A stretch of 64,000 nucleotides of DNA from PNAI01 sp035501735. Its GTDB lineage: Bacteria > Pseudomonadota > Alphaproteobacteria > Rhizobiales > Xanthobacteraceae. Positions 41,201-49,075 of this stretch are shown piece after piece. The notes under the pieces were generated by a model. That model worked only from the letters and a program-made list of their open reading frames with translations, did not search any database and was not told the DNA's origin. The stretch lies in assembly GCA_035501735.1 (NCBI GenBank), contig DATJVR010000064.1, positions 111,857-175,856 of the forward strand, given 5' to 3'. Within the stretch, counting starts at the first letter, position 1. The number at the start of each line of letters is the position of its first letter. Made by a program: the position numbers and the translations under genes.

Positions 41201-41656
41201 ATGCCAGCAAAGCCCGGACGGACGGAAGATCAAGTCAACGACAACGCCCCTTCCCTCACGATTTCCCCGGAAAAAGTCTGCTTCATTATCATGAAGGCCA
41301 AGGAATTCGATGCCAAAGATGAAATAACCGAACCGGATCCAGGATCAAACCCTTCCGACGATCGGGATGTTTCGGTTCTTGAAGATCATCAAGACGATCC
41401 GGTGGTTGAGGAACTTACATCGCTGATCAACGCCTTGTCGGAAGATGAGCAGATTGACCTGGTGACGCTGGCATGGCTGGGGCGTGACGATTATTCGAGC
41501 AGCGACTGGCCAGCGGTGCGCGAGGAGGCCGCACGCGCTCACAACAATCGCACGGCCAGCTATCTTCTTGGCATGCCCCTTTTGGGCGACTTCTTGGAGG
41601 AGGGCCTGTCGATGCTCGGCTATTCCTGCGAGGAATTTGAAATTGATCGGCTGTGA
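41201..41656 (+). CDS. DUF3775 family protein, copy 2
   Basis: A 151-aa paralogue of the protein at 2179, sharing LTISPEKVCFIIMKAKEFDA, EPDPGSNPSDD, VLEDHQDDPVVEELTSLINA, LSEDEQIDLVTLAWLGRDD and HNNRTASYLLGMPLLGDFLE. A clean GGAG ribosome binding site fixes the start at MPAKPG. The charged N-terminal 25 residues are not shared with copy 1. Both copies follow FixK boxes, suggesting the family is part of the low-oxygen response. Function unknown. Confidence 0.82.
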   Translation: MPAKPGRTEDQVNDNAPSLTISPEKVCFIIMKAKEFDAKDEITEPDPGSNPSDDRDVSVLEDHQDDPVVEELTSLINALSEDEQIDLVTLAWLGRDDYSSSDWPAVREEAARAHNNRTASYLLGMPLLGDFLEEGLSMLGYSCEEFEIDRL

Positions 41657-41763
41657 GTCGTCCTAGAGTCCCGTCAGAATGACCGCTGTCCTCCATGAGC
41701 TGGGCGAATAACGCCGGTTAGCCTTGTGCTGAAAATGCAAAGTTTTCGACCCCTCCGTTACAC

Positions 41764-41789
41764 CCCTTAGGGGCAATATCTGAATTTTC
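41764..41789 (+). promoter_or_regulatory. Second copy of the fixK-type promoter element
   Basis: It starts CCCTTAGGGGCAATATC and ends GAATTTTC, one mismatch from 776-801. It lies 52 bp before the DUF6894 gene, against 58 bp for the fixK copy. This points to one shared activator. Confidence 0.5.
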
Positions 41790-41841
41790 TATCGGACCGA
41801 CATCGTTATGCCTGCGCCATTCAAGTCTCTTCGAGGCTGCT

Positions 41842-42075
41842 ATGGGCCAGGTCTTTTTCCACTGCTCCAATGCGCAGGGGGTCATTTTGGATCGACGCGG
41901 AACGGTCACGGACGATCTCCCTGAATTGCACGAATACGCCGTGCAGGTGATCCGATCGCTCATCGCCACACCAAGCCCGGAAGACTGGCGGAACTGGGTT
42001 CTGCATGTCAGCGATGAGATGGGCGACGATCTCTTTGAGATGGCTTTTGCGTCGCTGCTGGGCAAGCCACATTGA
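41842..42075 (+). CDS. DUF6894-type small protein
   Basis: A 77-aa protein: MGQVFFHCSNAQGVILDRRG, then TVTDDLPELHEYAVQVIRSL, SPEDWRNWVLHVSDEMGDDL and FEMAFASLLG. This matches the short DUF6894 proteins common in Bradyrhizobium-type genomes (FxC-x-D...G...DL.EA pattern). Function unknown. It appears to be controlled like fixK through the duplicated promoter element. Confidence 0.75.
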   Translation: MGQVFFHCSNAQGVILDRRGTVTDDLPELHEYAVQVIRSLIATPSPEDWRNWVLHVSDEMGDDLFEMAFASLLGKPH

Positions 42076-42222
42076 GGGGACTGCCATGCGCTCAAGACTT
42101 CAGTTCGGCAACGTCGCGACAATTTGGCATTGACTACTCGAAAGTCTTTTCAACCTCTATCGGCACGCCATCGACGCCCGGCTGGCGCATGACGGACATC
42201 GACTGATGCTACCGCCCAGACA

Positions 42223-42236
42223 CTGACGTAAATCAA
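42223..42236. promoter_or_regulatory. Near-consensus FixK/FNR box
   Basis: CTGACGTAAATCAA differs from consensus only at the first base. It lies 30 bp before the CarS-like start. Confidence 0.5.
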
Positions 42237-42266
42237 CCTCTCTGAGGCTATGCTATCGTCATCGGC

Positions 42267-42755
42267 ATGCGATGGATATTGATCCTGGAGCTCTTAATGC
42301 TTCTGACACTGGCGAACGGCACGCCGGTGATAGCAAAGAAACTCCTGGGAACGATTCTCGATCAGCCGCTTGACGGCGGCGTTAAGTTCCTTGATGGACA
42401 GCCTTTATTCGGTCCTTCAAAAACCTTACGCGGTATTGTTTTGTCGATCCTGATAACGACCGCCGCAGCCCCCGCAATTGGATTGGAATGGAAGATCGGG
42501 CTCATCGTTTCTTGCATCGCCATGGCAGGCGATCTGTTTTCCAGCTTCGTGAAGCGCAGATTGAGGTATCCCCCGAGTACCCGCGCGACCGGGCTGGACC
42601 AAATTCCGGAATCGCTATTTCCAGCGCTCGCCTGCAGGGCATCCCTGGAATTGACAGTTTTCGAAATCTCCGCGGCGACGGTGATTTTCTTCGTCGGTGA
42701 AATTGTGCTGTCCCAACTTCTGTTCAAATTGCGTGTTCGCGACCGGCCGTTCTAG
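42267..42755 (+). CDS. CDP-archaeol synthase-like (CarS/DUF46) membrane protein
   Basis: A 162-aa integral membrane protein resembling archaeal CDP-archaeol synthases, which activate ether lipids with CTP. Motifs are NGTPVIAKKL, DGQPLFGPSKTLRGIVLSI with the G-PSKT-RG core, and GDLFSSFVKRRLRYPPSTRA followed by GLDQIPESLFPAL. It is about the family length. Bacterial members exist but their lipid substrate is uncertain. It would use CTP to activate an unusual lipid. It is convergent with the metallophosphoesterase gene. Confidence 0.8.
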   Translation: MRWILILELLMLLTLANGTPVIAKKLLGTILDQPLDGGVKFLDGQPLFGPSKTLRGIVLSILITTAAAPAIGLEWKIGLIVSCIAMAGDLFSSFVKRRLRYPPSTRATGLDQIPESLFPALACRASLELTVFEISAATVIFFVGEIVLSQLLFKLRVRDRPF

Positions 42756-42770
42756 GCCGATATCCATTCC

Positions 42771-43709
42771 TTATATCGTTTGCAGATGATGCAGCGTAAT
42801 CTCTGGTGGACAGTTGAATCGTACAGGAACCACCGACGACCCGACCCCAACAGATGTATATCCAATCATATCCCGATAAGTCCAAGCACCAGCACCCATA
42901 CGCCGAGGGAGAACCGAATCAAGTGTAATTGGAATGTGGCCAGGCAGGCAGATCTGCCCGCCATGAGTATGTCCGCTCAGGAGCAGATTGAAACTGGCAT
43001 AAGTTGCTTGCCGATAAATTTCGGGCGTATGAGACAGCAAGATTGAAAATTCGTCACTCGGTATGGAGGATGCAGCTTTTTCGATGTTGTCGGCACGATA
43101 GAAATGTGCGTCGTCAATACCAGCAAGGTAAATGCGTTGATTGTCGCGTTCGATCATCTCCCATTCGTTGAGCAGCATGCGAATGCCCATCTCCTCAAGC
43201 CCAGGCAGCATGCGGACCGTGTCGTGATTTCCCAATACTCCGTAAATTGGTGTCTTGAGATCGGCACAAATTTGCGACATGCCCTCAAGTGTTGCTGCGT
43301 AGGGACCGAAGGTCTGTCCTCGATAGTCTCCCGTTAAAGCGCACAGATCATAATCTATTTCTCTCAACACGATCCTGAGACGCGCCATTGCGTCCTGGTT
43401 CATGTCCACGTGCAGATCGCTAAGTTGAAGGATGGTAAATCCATCGAACGCTTTGGGAATCCGAGGCGACCTCACAAAATTACGTCTGACCTCGATCTGT
43501 GTCGCGTTCCTGCGGCCGCGCTCGTACAGACCCGTCAATTTTAGCAATGCCCGAATGATAAAATGCGACGATGTCGAATTCTCGATATGAAAATAATTTA
43601 TCCCTTGCCCAAATACCTGGGCTTCGTAGTCGGCTTCAATTCCCAGACGCAACTTCGCGTGCAATCGTCCGAGACGCTTTTCAAGAAGCTCAGATACGTC
43701 TGGGTTCAC
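42771..43709 (-). CDS. Metallophosphoesterase (YkuE-like, calcineurin fold)
   Basis: A 312-aa protein with a GTG start and about 90 extra N-terminal residues before the catalytic domain. All five metal motifs are present: LQLSDLHVDM, CALTGDYRG, YGVLGNHD, ILLSHTPE and LLSGHTHGGQICLPG. It probably hydrolyses a phosphodiester or a lipid-linked pyrophosphate such as UDP-diacylglucosamine, as in YkuE/LpxH relatives. No membrane segment is obvious. Convergent with the CarS-like gene. Confidence 0.9.
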   Translation of the reverse strand: MNPDVSELLEKRLGRLHAKLRLGIEADYEAQVFGQGINYFHIENSTSSHFIIRALLKLTGLYERGRRNATQIEVRRNFVRSPRIPKAFDGFTILQLSDLHVDMNQDAMARLRIVLREIDYDLCALTGDYRGQTFGPYAATLEGMSQICADLKTPIYGVLGNHDTVRMLPGLEEMGIRMLLNEWEMIERDNQRIYLAGIDDAHFYRADNIEKAASSIPSDEFSILLSHTPEIYRQATYASFNLLLSGHTHGGQICLPGHIPITLDSVLPRRMGAGAWTYRDMIGYTSVGVGSSVVPVRFNCPPEITLHHLQTI

Positions 43710-43748
43710 TAACCGATCCCGATTGGAGATGAAATCCCGGCCGCGAAC

Positions 43749-44162
43749 TCACGGACAGGGATGTCGGAAGCCGTCATAGCCAAGATAGGTCATGCTGTAG
43801 GGATCGTAAGACCTGAACCGCCGCATACAATAGGCTATGGCCGCGTCACGCGTCGGATACGGCCCGTAATATGGCGGATAATAAGGATAATAATAGGACC
43901 CATATTCATAGGAGTAGTACGGCCGCTGCGAGGCGATAATTCCCCCCGCGATAATTCCACCAATGATGCCTGCCGCGACCCCTGCGCCGCCGCCACCCCT
44001 CCTGCGGACCTGGATGATCGGCAGGCCACCATGATCGAGCTGCCCCGACAATTGCGTTCCACTATTTCCGGGACTCAACGGCAATGCTGACACTGAAGCA
44101 GGCAATGCAAACCCTAAAGCTGCGACCACCGAAAGGACTAATGTTGATTTGAGCATAGGCAT
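43749..44162 (-). CDS. BA14K family protein
   Basis: A 137-aa secreted protein. Signal peptide: MPMLKSTLVLSVVAALGFAL and PASVSA. Then a Gly-rich membrane-like stretch (GAGVAAGIIGGIIAGGIIA), a Tyr/Pro-rich repeat region (YYSYEYGSYYYPYYPPYYGP) and the BA14K C-terminus AIAYCMRRFRSYDPYSMTY ending GFRHPCP. The family is named for a Brucella immunoreactive lectin-like protein and is frequent in Hyphomicrobiales. AGGAGGG precedes the start. Confidence 0.9.
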   Translation of the reverse strand: MPMLKSTLVLSVVAALGFALPASVSALPLSPGNSGTQLSGQLDHGGLPIIQVRRRGGGGAGVAAGIIGGIIAGGIIASQRPYYSYEYGSYYYPYYPPYYGPYPTRDAAIAYCMRRFRSYDPYSMTYLGYDGFRHPCP

Positions 44163-44229
44163 TGGACGCCCTCCTCTGAATAGGTACGGACTTTCAATAA
44201 ATAAAATAAACAAGTGGGAATCGATTGCG

Positions 44230-44243
44230 TTGATCTAGCTCAA
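44230..44243. promoter_or_regulatory. FixK/FNR-type box
   Basis: TTGATCTAGCTCAA, 68 bp before the BA14K start. It overlaps the stop codon of the neighbouring hydrolase gene. Confidence 0.7.
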
Positions 44244-44923
44244 GTGAGATAGCGTTCAAACCATTGCTTGGCATGGTCGATCACAGCGTCCAGTGCTCCA
44301 GGCTCCGGAAACAGATGGCTCGCGCCCGGGACGATTGCCAATTCTTTGGGGCAACGCAACCGCGTCAATGCCTGCTCGTTGAGCTCGATGACGCCGAAGT
44401 CCGCACCACCGACGATGAGAAGCGTCGGCGCCTGCACGATATCGAGAGCACGACCCGCGAGGTCAGGCCGTCCGCCGCGCGAGACCACAGCGTCGACCCG
44501 GCCAGGGAGCTTGGCCGCCGCGACGAGGGCAGCCGCAGCACCCGTGCTCGCACCGAATAGCCCAAGCGGAAGATTTGCGACCGCCATCTGACCAGCCATC
44601 CAATTGATGGCATCGATCAGCCGGTCCGCCAGCAGAGAGATGTTGAACACATTGGCTCGATCCGCTTCCTCTTCCGGGGTCAGCAGGTCGAATAACAGCG
44701 TCGCAAAAGCTTTTTCGTTCAAGCTCGTCGCAACAGCCTGATTGCGCGGGCTGAGTCGGCTCGAACCGCTTCCGTGCGCGAATGCAACAACCGCACGGAC
44801 TGCCTTCGGCACCTGTAATGTTCCGGCGAGCCCCAACGGCGCTATGCGAACTTCAAAAGTTTCGGACGCAGCGTCTGCATCGCTTCGACGGAGCACCTTC
44901 GATCTCGATTTCGAAATATTCAT
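44240..44923 (-). CDS. Dienelactone-hydrolase-like alpha/beta hydrolase
   Basis: A 227-aa alpha/beta hydrolase. It has RAVVAFAHGSGSSRLSPRNQ, the nucleophile elbow LGLFGASTGAAAALVAAA (GASTG, Ser), the acid region LLIVGGADFGVIELN and SHLFPEPGALDAV (His). This subgroup is often fused to or adjacent to phosphoribosyltransferases like the one at 39619-40293. Two FixK boxes lie in the divergent region upstream. Substrate unknown. Confidence 0.87.
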   Translation of the reverse strand: MNISKSRSKVLRRSDADAASETFEVRIAPLGLAGTLQVPKAVRAVVAFAHGSGSSRLSPRNQAVATSLNEKAFATLLFDLLTPEEEADRANVFNISLLADRLIDAINWMAGQMAVANLPLGLFGASTGAAAALVAAAKLPGRVDAVVSRGGRPDLAGRALDIVQAPTLLIVGGADFGVIELNEQALTRLRCPKELAIVPGASHLFPEPGALDAVIDHAKQWFERYLT

Positions 44924-44957
44924 GTGAGATTGATATCGCTATCGTGTCGCTTCACTG

Positions 44958-44971
44958 TTGATTTAGATCAA
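44958..44971. promoter_or_regulatory. FixK/FNR-type box
   Basis: TTGATTTAGATCAA, a full palindrome, 35 bp before the alpha/beta hydrolase gene (minus strand). Confidence 0.8.
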
Positions 44972-45010
44972 GATTGGTCAGTCGCCTTCGGAGGCTTTCA
45001 CTGCGTTGCT

Positions 45011-45024
45011 TTGACCCAAATCAA
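45011..45024. promoter_or_regulatory. FixK/FNR-type box
   Basis: TTGACCCAAATCAA, 105 bp before the small gene at 45129. With 44958-44971 it gives this divergent region one box per direction. Confidence 0.8.
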
Positions 45025-45128
45025 TGAGCAATATCCGGCGGAGGTTATTTATTTAACAGTGAGGAGACGCAGCGCCTGCATTTTTTAAGCAATATCAAAC
45101 TCACCTTATGATGATGAGGATGGTATCG

Positions 45129-45386
45129 ATGTCGAAAAAACCTATCCTGACCTCGCCATTGGCAACAGCCGATGATGTCAAACGCATCATCGGCAACGTG
45201 GACGAGGGCAAGTTGCTGGATATCCTGGCGCTGCAGCCGACCATTGTCGACGTCGAGGAGGCTTCCCTGTGGCTTTCTGGAGATAACGATATTTTCGGGG
45301 CCGGCAAGCCTCTCAGGGCTGTGGCTGGCGAGATCGTTGCAATCCTTACCGCCGACGAAGAGGAGGAACGGACGGGCTCGCGTTAA
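45129..45386 (+). CDS. Small acidic conserved protein
   Basis: An 85-aa protein: MSKKPILTSPLATADDVKRI, then GNVDEGKLLDILALQPTIVD, VEEASLWLSGDNDIFGAGKP and a very acidic end ILTADEEEERTGSR. Starts at 45120 or 45108 are also in frame. I recall similar rhizobial proteins as conserved hypotheticals; no function is known. A FixK box lies upstream and the acyl-AMP ligase gene follows by 69 bp. Confidence 0.65.
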   Translation: MSKKPILTSPLATADDVKRIIGNVDEGKLLDILALQPTIVDVEEASLWLSGDNDIFGAGKPLRAVAGEIVAILTADEEEERTGSR

Positions 45387-45455
45387 TGCTTCCGCACGTA
45401 ATGCAAAGCTTCTCGGTTTAATTACCGATCAGACAACGGTGCGAGGTTCTGTTTT

Positions 45456-48302
45456 GTGCCTCAAGCGACTAACCTGGATAAGTCGGAGCAGAGCGGCAAA
45501 CTTATTGCGGTCGTGAACGGGCTGGTGCGCGAACTGCACGCGCAGCGTGGCAGCGAGATTTCCGTGTCGCCAGCGAGTAGGCTCGACCGGGATCTCGGCA
45601 TCGATAGCCTCGGGCGCACCGAATTGATGTTGCGCATTGAGCACGCATTCCAAGTGCGGCTGCCGTCGGACACTTTGGCGGAAGCGCAAACAGTGAACGA
45701 TCTCCTGGCCGCTCTCTGGCGCGCCGCCCCGTATGAGCGCCGCATTCGCGAAGAGACGCCTGCACCAGCACCACTGCCTAGCGTTTCCCCTGCCGCTGAC
45801 GCGGCCACGTTAGTCGAGGTGCTGGAATGGCACGCGACCAGAAATCCAGATCGGCTTCATCTGACTCTTCTGGAGGATGACAGGATCGTGCTCGGCAAAA
45901 TGACCTATGCCGAGCTTGCCCAAGCTGCACGTGCCGTCGCGATGAGTCTTATCGCGCTCGACATCGTACCGGGCGACCGCGTCGCGATGATGCTGCCGAC
46001 CGGCATGGATTTCTTTGCTGCCTTTTTTGGTGCGCTCTACGCCGGAGCGGTGCCGGTTCCCATCTACCCGCCGCCGCGGCTGGCCGCGCTAGAGGAGCAC
46101 ATGCGGCGGCAGGCGGGCATCCTCAGCAATGCTGGTGCGCGCATTCTTGTCACCATGCCGGAAGCACTGCGTCTAACGCCCTTTCTGCGCGGGCAGGTCG
46201 AAAGCCTGGAAGCGGTCGAGACCGTGGCCAGCCTGCGCGAACGATCCGCGACACTGCAGTTGCCGCCGATAACCGACACGAATGCAACGGCATTCATCCA
46301 ATATACATCGGGCAGCACTGGCGATCCGAAAGGTGTTGTGCTGAGCCACGCCAATCTGCTCGCCAATATCCGAGCGATCGGCAGCGCCATTCAAGCGACC
46401 TCGGCCGACATATTCGTCAGTTGGCTCCCGCTCTATCACGATCTCGGACTGATCGGAGGATGGCTAGGATGCCTCTATTATGGCGCCCAGTTTTACGTTA
46501 TGTCGCCGCTTAGCTTTCTCAGACGTCCGGAGAGTTGGCTGTGGGCTATTCACCGCTTCCGCGGCACGTTGTCGGCGTCGCCCAATTTTGGCTTCGAATT
46601 ATGCGTCAATAAGATCGACGACTCGGACATCGAGGGTCTCGATCTCGGTTCGCTGCGAATGGTTGCCAACGGCGCCGAAGCGGTGAGCGTATCCACGCTT
46701 CGCCGCTTCATCGCACGTTTTGGCCGGTATGGATTTAAGTCCGAGGCGATGTCGCCTGATTTTGGTCTTGCCGAAAATACCGTTGCCCTGACCTTACCGC
46801 CCCTGGAACGACCACCTCTCGTCGATCGAGTTGACCGCGAGGAACTGACACGCCGTGGCATTGCCCTCCCATCCAAGCCGGAGGTTGCCAAGGCTGTGGA
46901 GATTGTGTCATGCGGCCGGCCGCTGCCTGGCCATGATGTTCGTATTGTCGACGAAACCGGCCGCGAGCTGACGGAAAGGCACGAAGGGCGGCTCGAATTT
47001 CGCGGTCCCTCGGCGACAACCGGCTATTTCCGCAACGAGGACAAAACGCAAGAGCTCTTCCGCCATCGTGGCTGGCTCGACACAGGCGATCTGGCCTACT
47101 TAGCCGGCGGCGAGGTCTACGTCACCGGTCGTGTCAAGGACATCATTATCCGGGGCGGGCGTCACATTTATCCTCAGGAAATCGAACAGGCAGTCGCCGA
47201 AATTTCCGGCATTCTCGAGAACGGCGTTGCGGCCTTCGGCATCGTCGATGCCGCAAGCGGTACCGAACGAACCGTCGTTATTGCTGAAACCAATGAGAGC
47301 GATCCAACCAAACGCATGGCGCTTCAGAAACGCGCGCAAGCCATTGTCACTGATGTGCTCGGCGTTCCTGCCGACGAGGTGGTTCTTGCTCCGCCGCAAA
47401 GCGTGCCGAAAACCGCCAGCGGAAAGATTCGCAGGAGCGCCGCCAAAGATCTTTACGAGAGCGGCCATATCGGAGAGCGGCGACCTACACTTCGTCGACA
47501 AATGCTGCGTTTGTTGCTGGAAGGCAGGCTGTTGCAAATCCAGCATCTCGCAAGAACGATTGGGGTTTTTCTCTACGCCGGCTGGTGGTGGGCCGTGATC
47601 GCAACTGCCGCAACACTGAGCTGGTTGGCTGTCATGCTTCTTCCGCGGCTCGAATGGCGATGGGCTGCGGTGCGTGCGATTGCACGCACGGCACTGTCGG
47701 CCGTCGGCGCCTCTCTTTCCGCCGGCGGCCTCGAGCGCGTGCCGAGCAGAAATGCAGTACTCGCATTCAATCATTCGAGTTACGCTGATGCGATTGTCGT
47801 CGCCGCCACAGTTCCGGGGATGCCAGCATTTGCGGCGAAGAAGGAGTTGGCCGGGCAGTTCTTTGCCGGCCCGTTCCTGCGCCGATTGGGCGTCTGTTTC
47901 GTCGAGCGTTTCGATGTTCTTGGCAGCATTGCCGACACCGAAGCCGTGCAGAAGGTGGCACGTGCCGGTCGCCTCCTGGTGTTCTTTCCCGAGGGCACAT
48001 TCACGCGTAGGTCCGGACTTGCCGGTTTTTATCTGGGCGCATTCAAGATCGCGGCCGAGGAAGGCCTGCCGGTCATTCCGGCCGCTATTCGCGGCACGCG
48101 CTCGATGCTGCGCGACGGGCGATGGCTGCCGCGATTCGCCCACGTGAGCGTCGAATTCGCCGATCCGATTGAGCCGACAGGGGCGAATTTTTCCTCAATC
48201 GTCAAACTGCGCGATGCCACTCGCAATGCGATCCTGGCGCGCTGCGGCGAGCCGGATCTTGGCGAGTTGACGAAGCCCGAACGAGTCGTGCGGAACGACT
48301 GA
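45456..48302 (+). CDS. Three-domain acyl carrier protein / fatty acyl-AMP ligase / PlsC-type acyltransferase
   Basis: A 948-aa fusion with a GTG start. Residues about 15-95 are an ACP (DRDLGIDSLGRTELMLRIEH, phosphopantetheinyl Ser). Residues about 115-665 are an acyl-activating domain with FIQYTSGSTGDPKGVVLSHA, SWLPLYHDLGLIGG, WLDTGDLAYL and KTASGKIRRS; the gap pattern resembles FAAL acyl-AMP ligases. After two hydrophobic stretches (about 695-740), residues about 760-930 form a PlsC acyltransferase with FNHSSYADAI (a variant of HX4D) and FFPEGTFTRRSG. One chain could activate, carry and esterify an acyl group at the membrane. Product lipid unknown. Confidence 0.9.
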   Translation: MPQATNLDKSEQSGKLIAVVNGLVRELHAQRGSEISVSPASRLDRDLGIDSLGRTELMLRIEHAFQVRLPSDTLAEAQTVNDLLAALWRAAPYERRIREETPAPAPLPSVSPAADAATLVEVLEWHATRNPDRLHLTLLEDDRIVLGKMTYAELAQAARAVAMSLIALDIVPGDRVAMMLPTGMDFFAAFFGALYAGAVPVPIYPPPRLAALEEHMRRQAGILSNAGARILVTMPEALRLTPFLRGQVESLEAVETVASLRERSATLQLPPITDTNATAFIQYTSGSTGDPKGVVLSHANLLANIRAIGSAIQATSADIFVSWLPLYHDLGLIGGWLGCLYYGAQFYVMSPLSFLRRPESWLWAIHRFRGTLSASPNFGFELCVNKIDDSDIEGLDLGSLRMVANGAEAVSVSTLRRFIARFGRYGFKSEAMSPDFGLAENTVALTLPPLERPPLVDRVDREELTRRGIALPSKPEVAKAVEIVSCGRPLPGHDVRIVDETGRELTERHEGRLEFRGPSATTGYFRNEDKTQELFRHRGWLDTGDLAYLAGGEVYVTGRVKDIIIRGGRHIYPQEIEQAVAEISGILENGVAAFGIVDAASGTERTVVIAETNESDPTKRMALQKRAQAIVTDVLGVPADEVVLAPPQSVPKTASGKIRRSAAKDLYESGHIGERRPTLRRQMLRLLLEGRLLQIQHLARTIGVFLYAGWWWAVIATAATLSWLAVMLLPRLEWRWAAVRAIARTALSAVGASLSAGGLERVPSRNAVLAFNHSSYADAIVVAATVPGMPAFAAKKELAGQFFAGPFLRRLGVCFVERFDVLGSIADTEAVQKVARAGRLLVFFPEGTFTRRSGLAGFYLGAFKIAAEEGLPVIPAAIRGTRSMLRDGRWLPRFAHVSVEFADPIEPTGANFSSIVKLRDATRNAILARCGEPDLGELTKPERVVRND

Positions 48303-48381
48303 AAGCCAGAACTAAGATTGTCTCAAATAAGACATTTGCGCCGGCCAGCGACGCATAGGCGGTCACGCAACATCACACGAG

Positions 48382-48837
48382 CTAAGACCCGCGAATAAGC
48401 AATACTGGTTTGGTGGCAATGCGAGTGACCCCCTCAGCAACGCTGCCGAGCATCAGGCGGCGAAATCCGCGTCGGCCATGGGTTCCGATCACAATGAGGT
48501 CTGCCGGCCAACGCGTCGCTTCCTCCTCGATGGCCTCGTAAATGCGCAGGCCAATCGCCTTTGTGGTCTTCAGAGTCGTATCGGCCTCGATCCCGGCCTC
48601 GCGAACGACATCAGCACAAGTCGACAACACCTTCTGGCCTACAGTCTGGAGCGCTTTCTGAAGGTCAGCGACCAAATACGGAGCCTCCGCGTCCATCATC
48701 AGATAGGCTGGAGTTTCATCGACCACATGGACAAGCCGAAGCTTGGCTTTTTGATCTTTTGCGAGCTTTATGGCTTCACGCAATGCCAAGTTGGAAGTCT
48801 CGCTTCCGTCAACCGCGACCAGGATTTGTTTGTACAT
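48382..48837 (-). CDS. Universal stress protein UspA family, single domain
   Basis: A 151-aa protein starting MYKQILVAVDGSETSNLALR with the complete ATP-binding motif VIGTHGRRGFRRLMLGSVAE (G-2X-G-9X-G-S) and the final VLLIRGS. It is a canonical nucleotide-binding USP, unlike the longer variants at 5765 and 26945. No FixK box was seen in the 238 bp upstream. Confidence 0.94.
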   Translation of the reverse strand: MYKQILVAVDGSETSNLALREAIKLAKDQKAKLRLVHVVDETPAYLMMDAEAPYLVADLQKALQTVGQKVLSTCADVVREAGIEADTTLKTTKAIGLRIYEAIEEEATRWPADLIVIGTHGRRGFRRLMLGSVAEGVTRIATKPVLLIRGS

Positions 48838-49075
48838 TTTGCACCTCCGAACTAAATTCGCGAAAAGCTGGCCCGCGACATAGCGAACCTACGTCCATTG
48901 AGCGAAGGCTCAATCAAGAGTGAGCCGCCGCTGACTTTAGCGGCGCCGACAGTACCAGTAACCCAATACGGATTTGACCAAGTCGTCACTCACTTCATTC
49001 TCGTTCGCCGATTTAGCAGAATATCAGTTCCATGTGGACCGACTGTACGCATGCCATCCGCAACGGGGGAGGAAG

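Noticed and set aside
48926..48945. Stem-loop CGCCGCT/AGCGGCG upstream of the LOG gene as a terminator
   Set aside because: No T tract and it lies between divergent genes, where no transcript would need to end.
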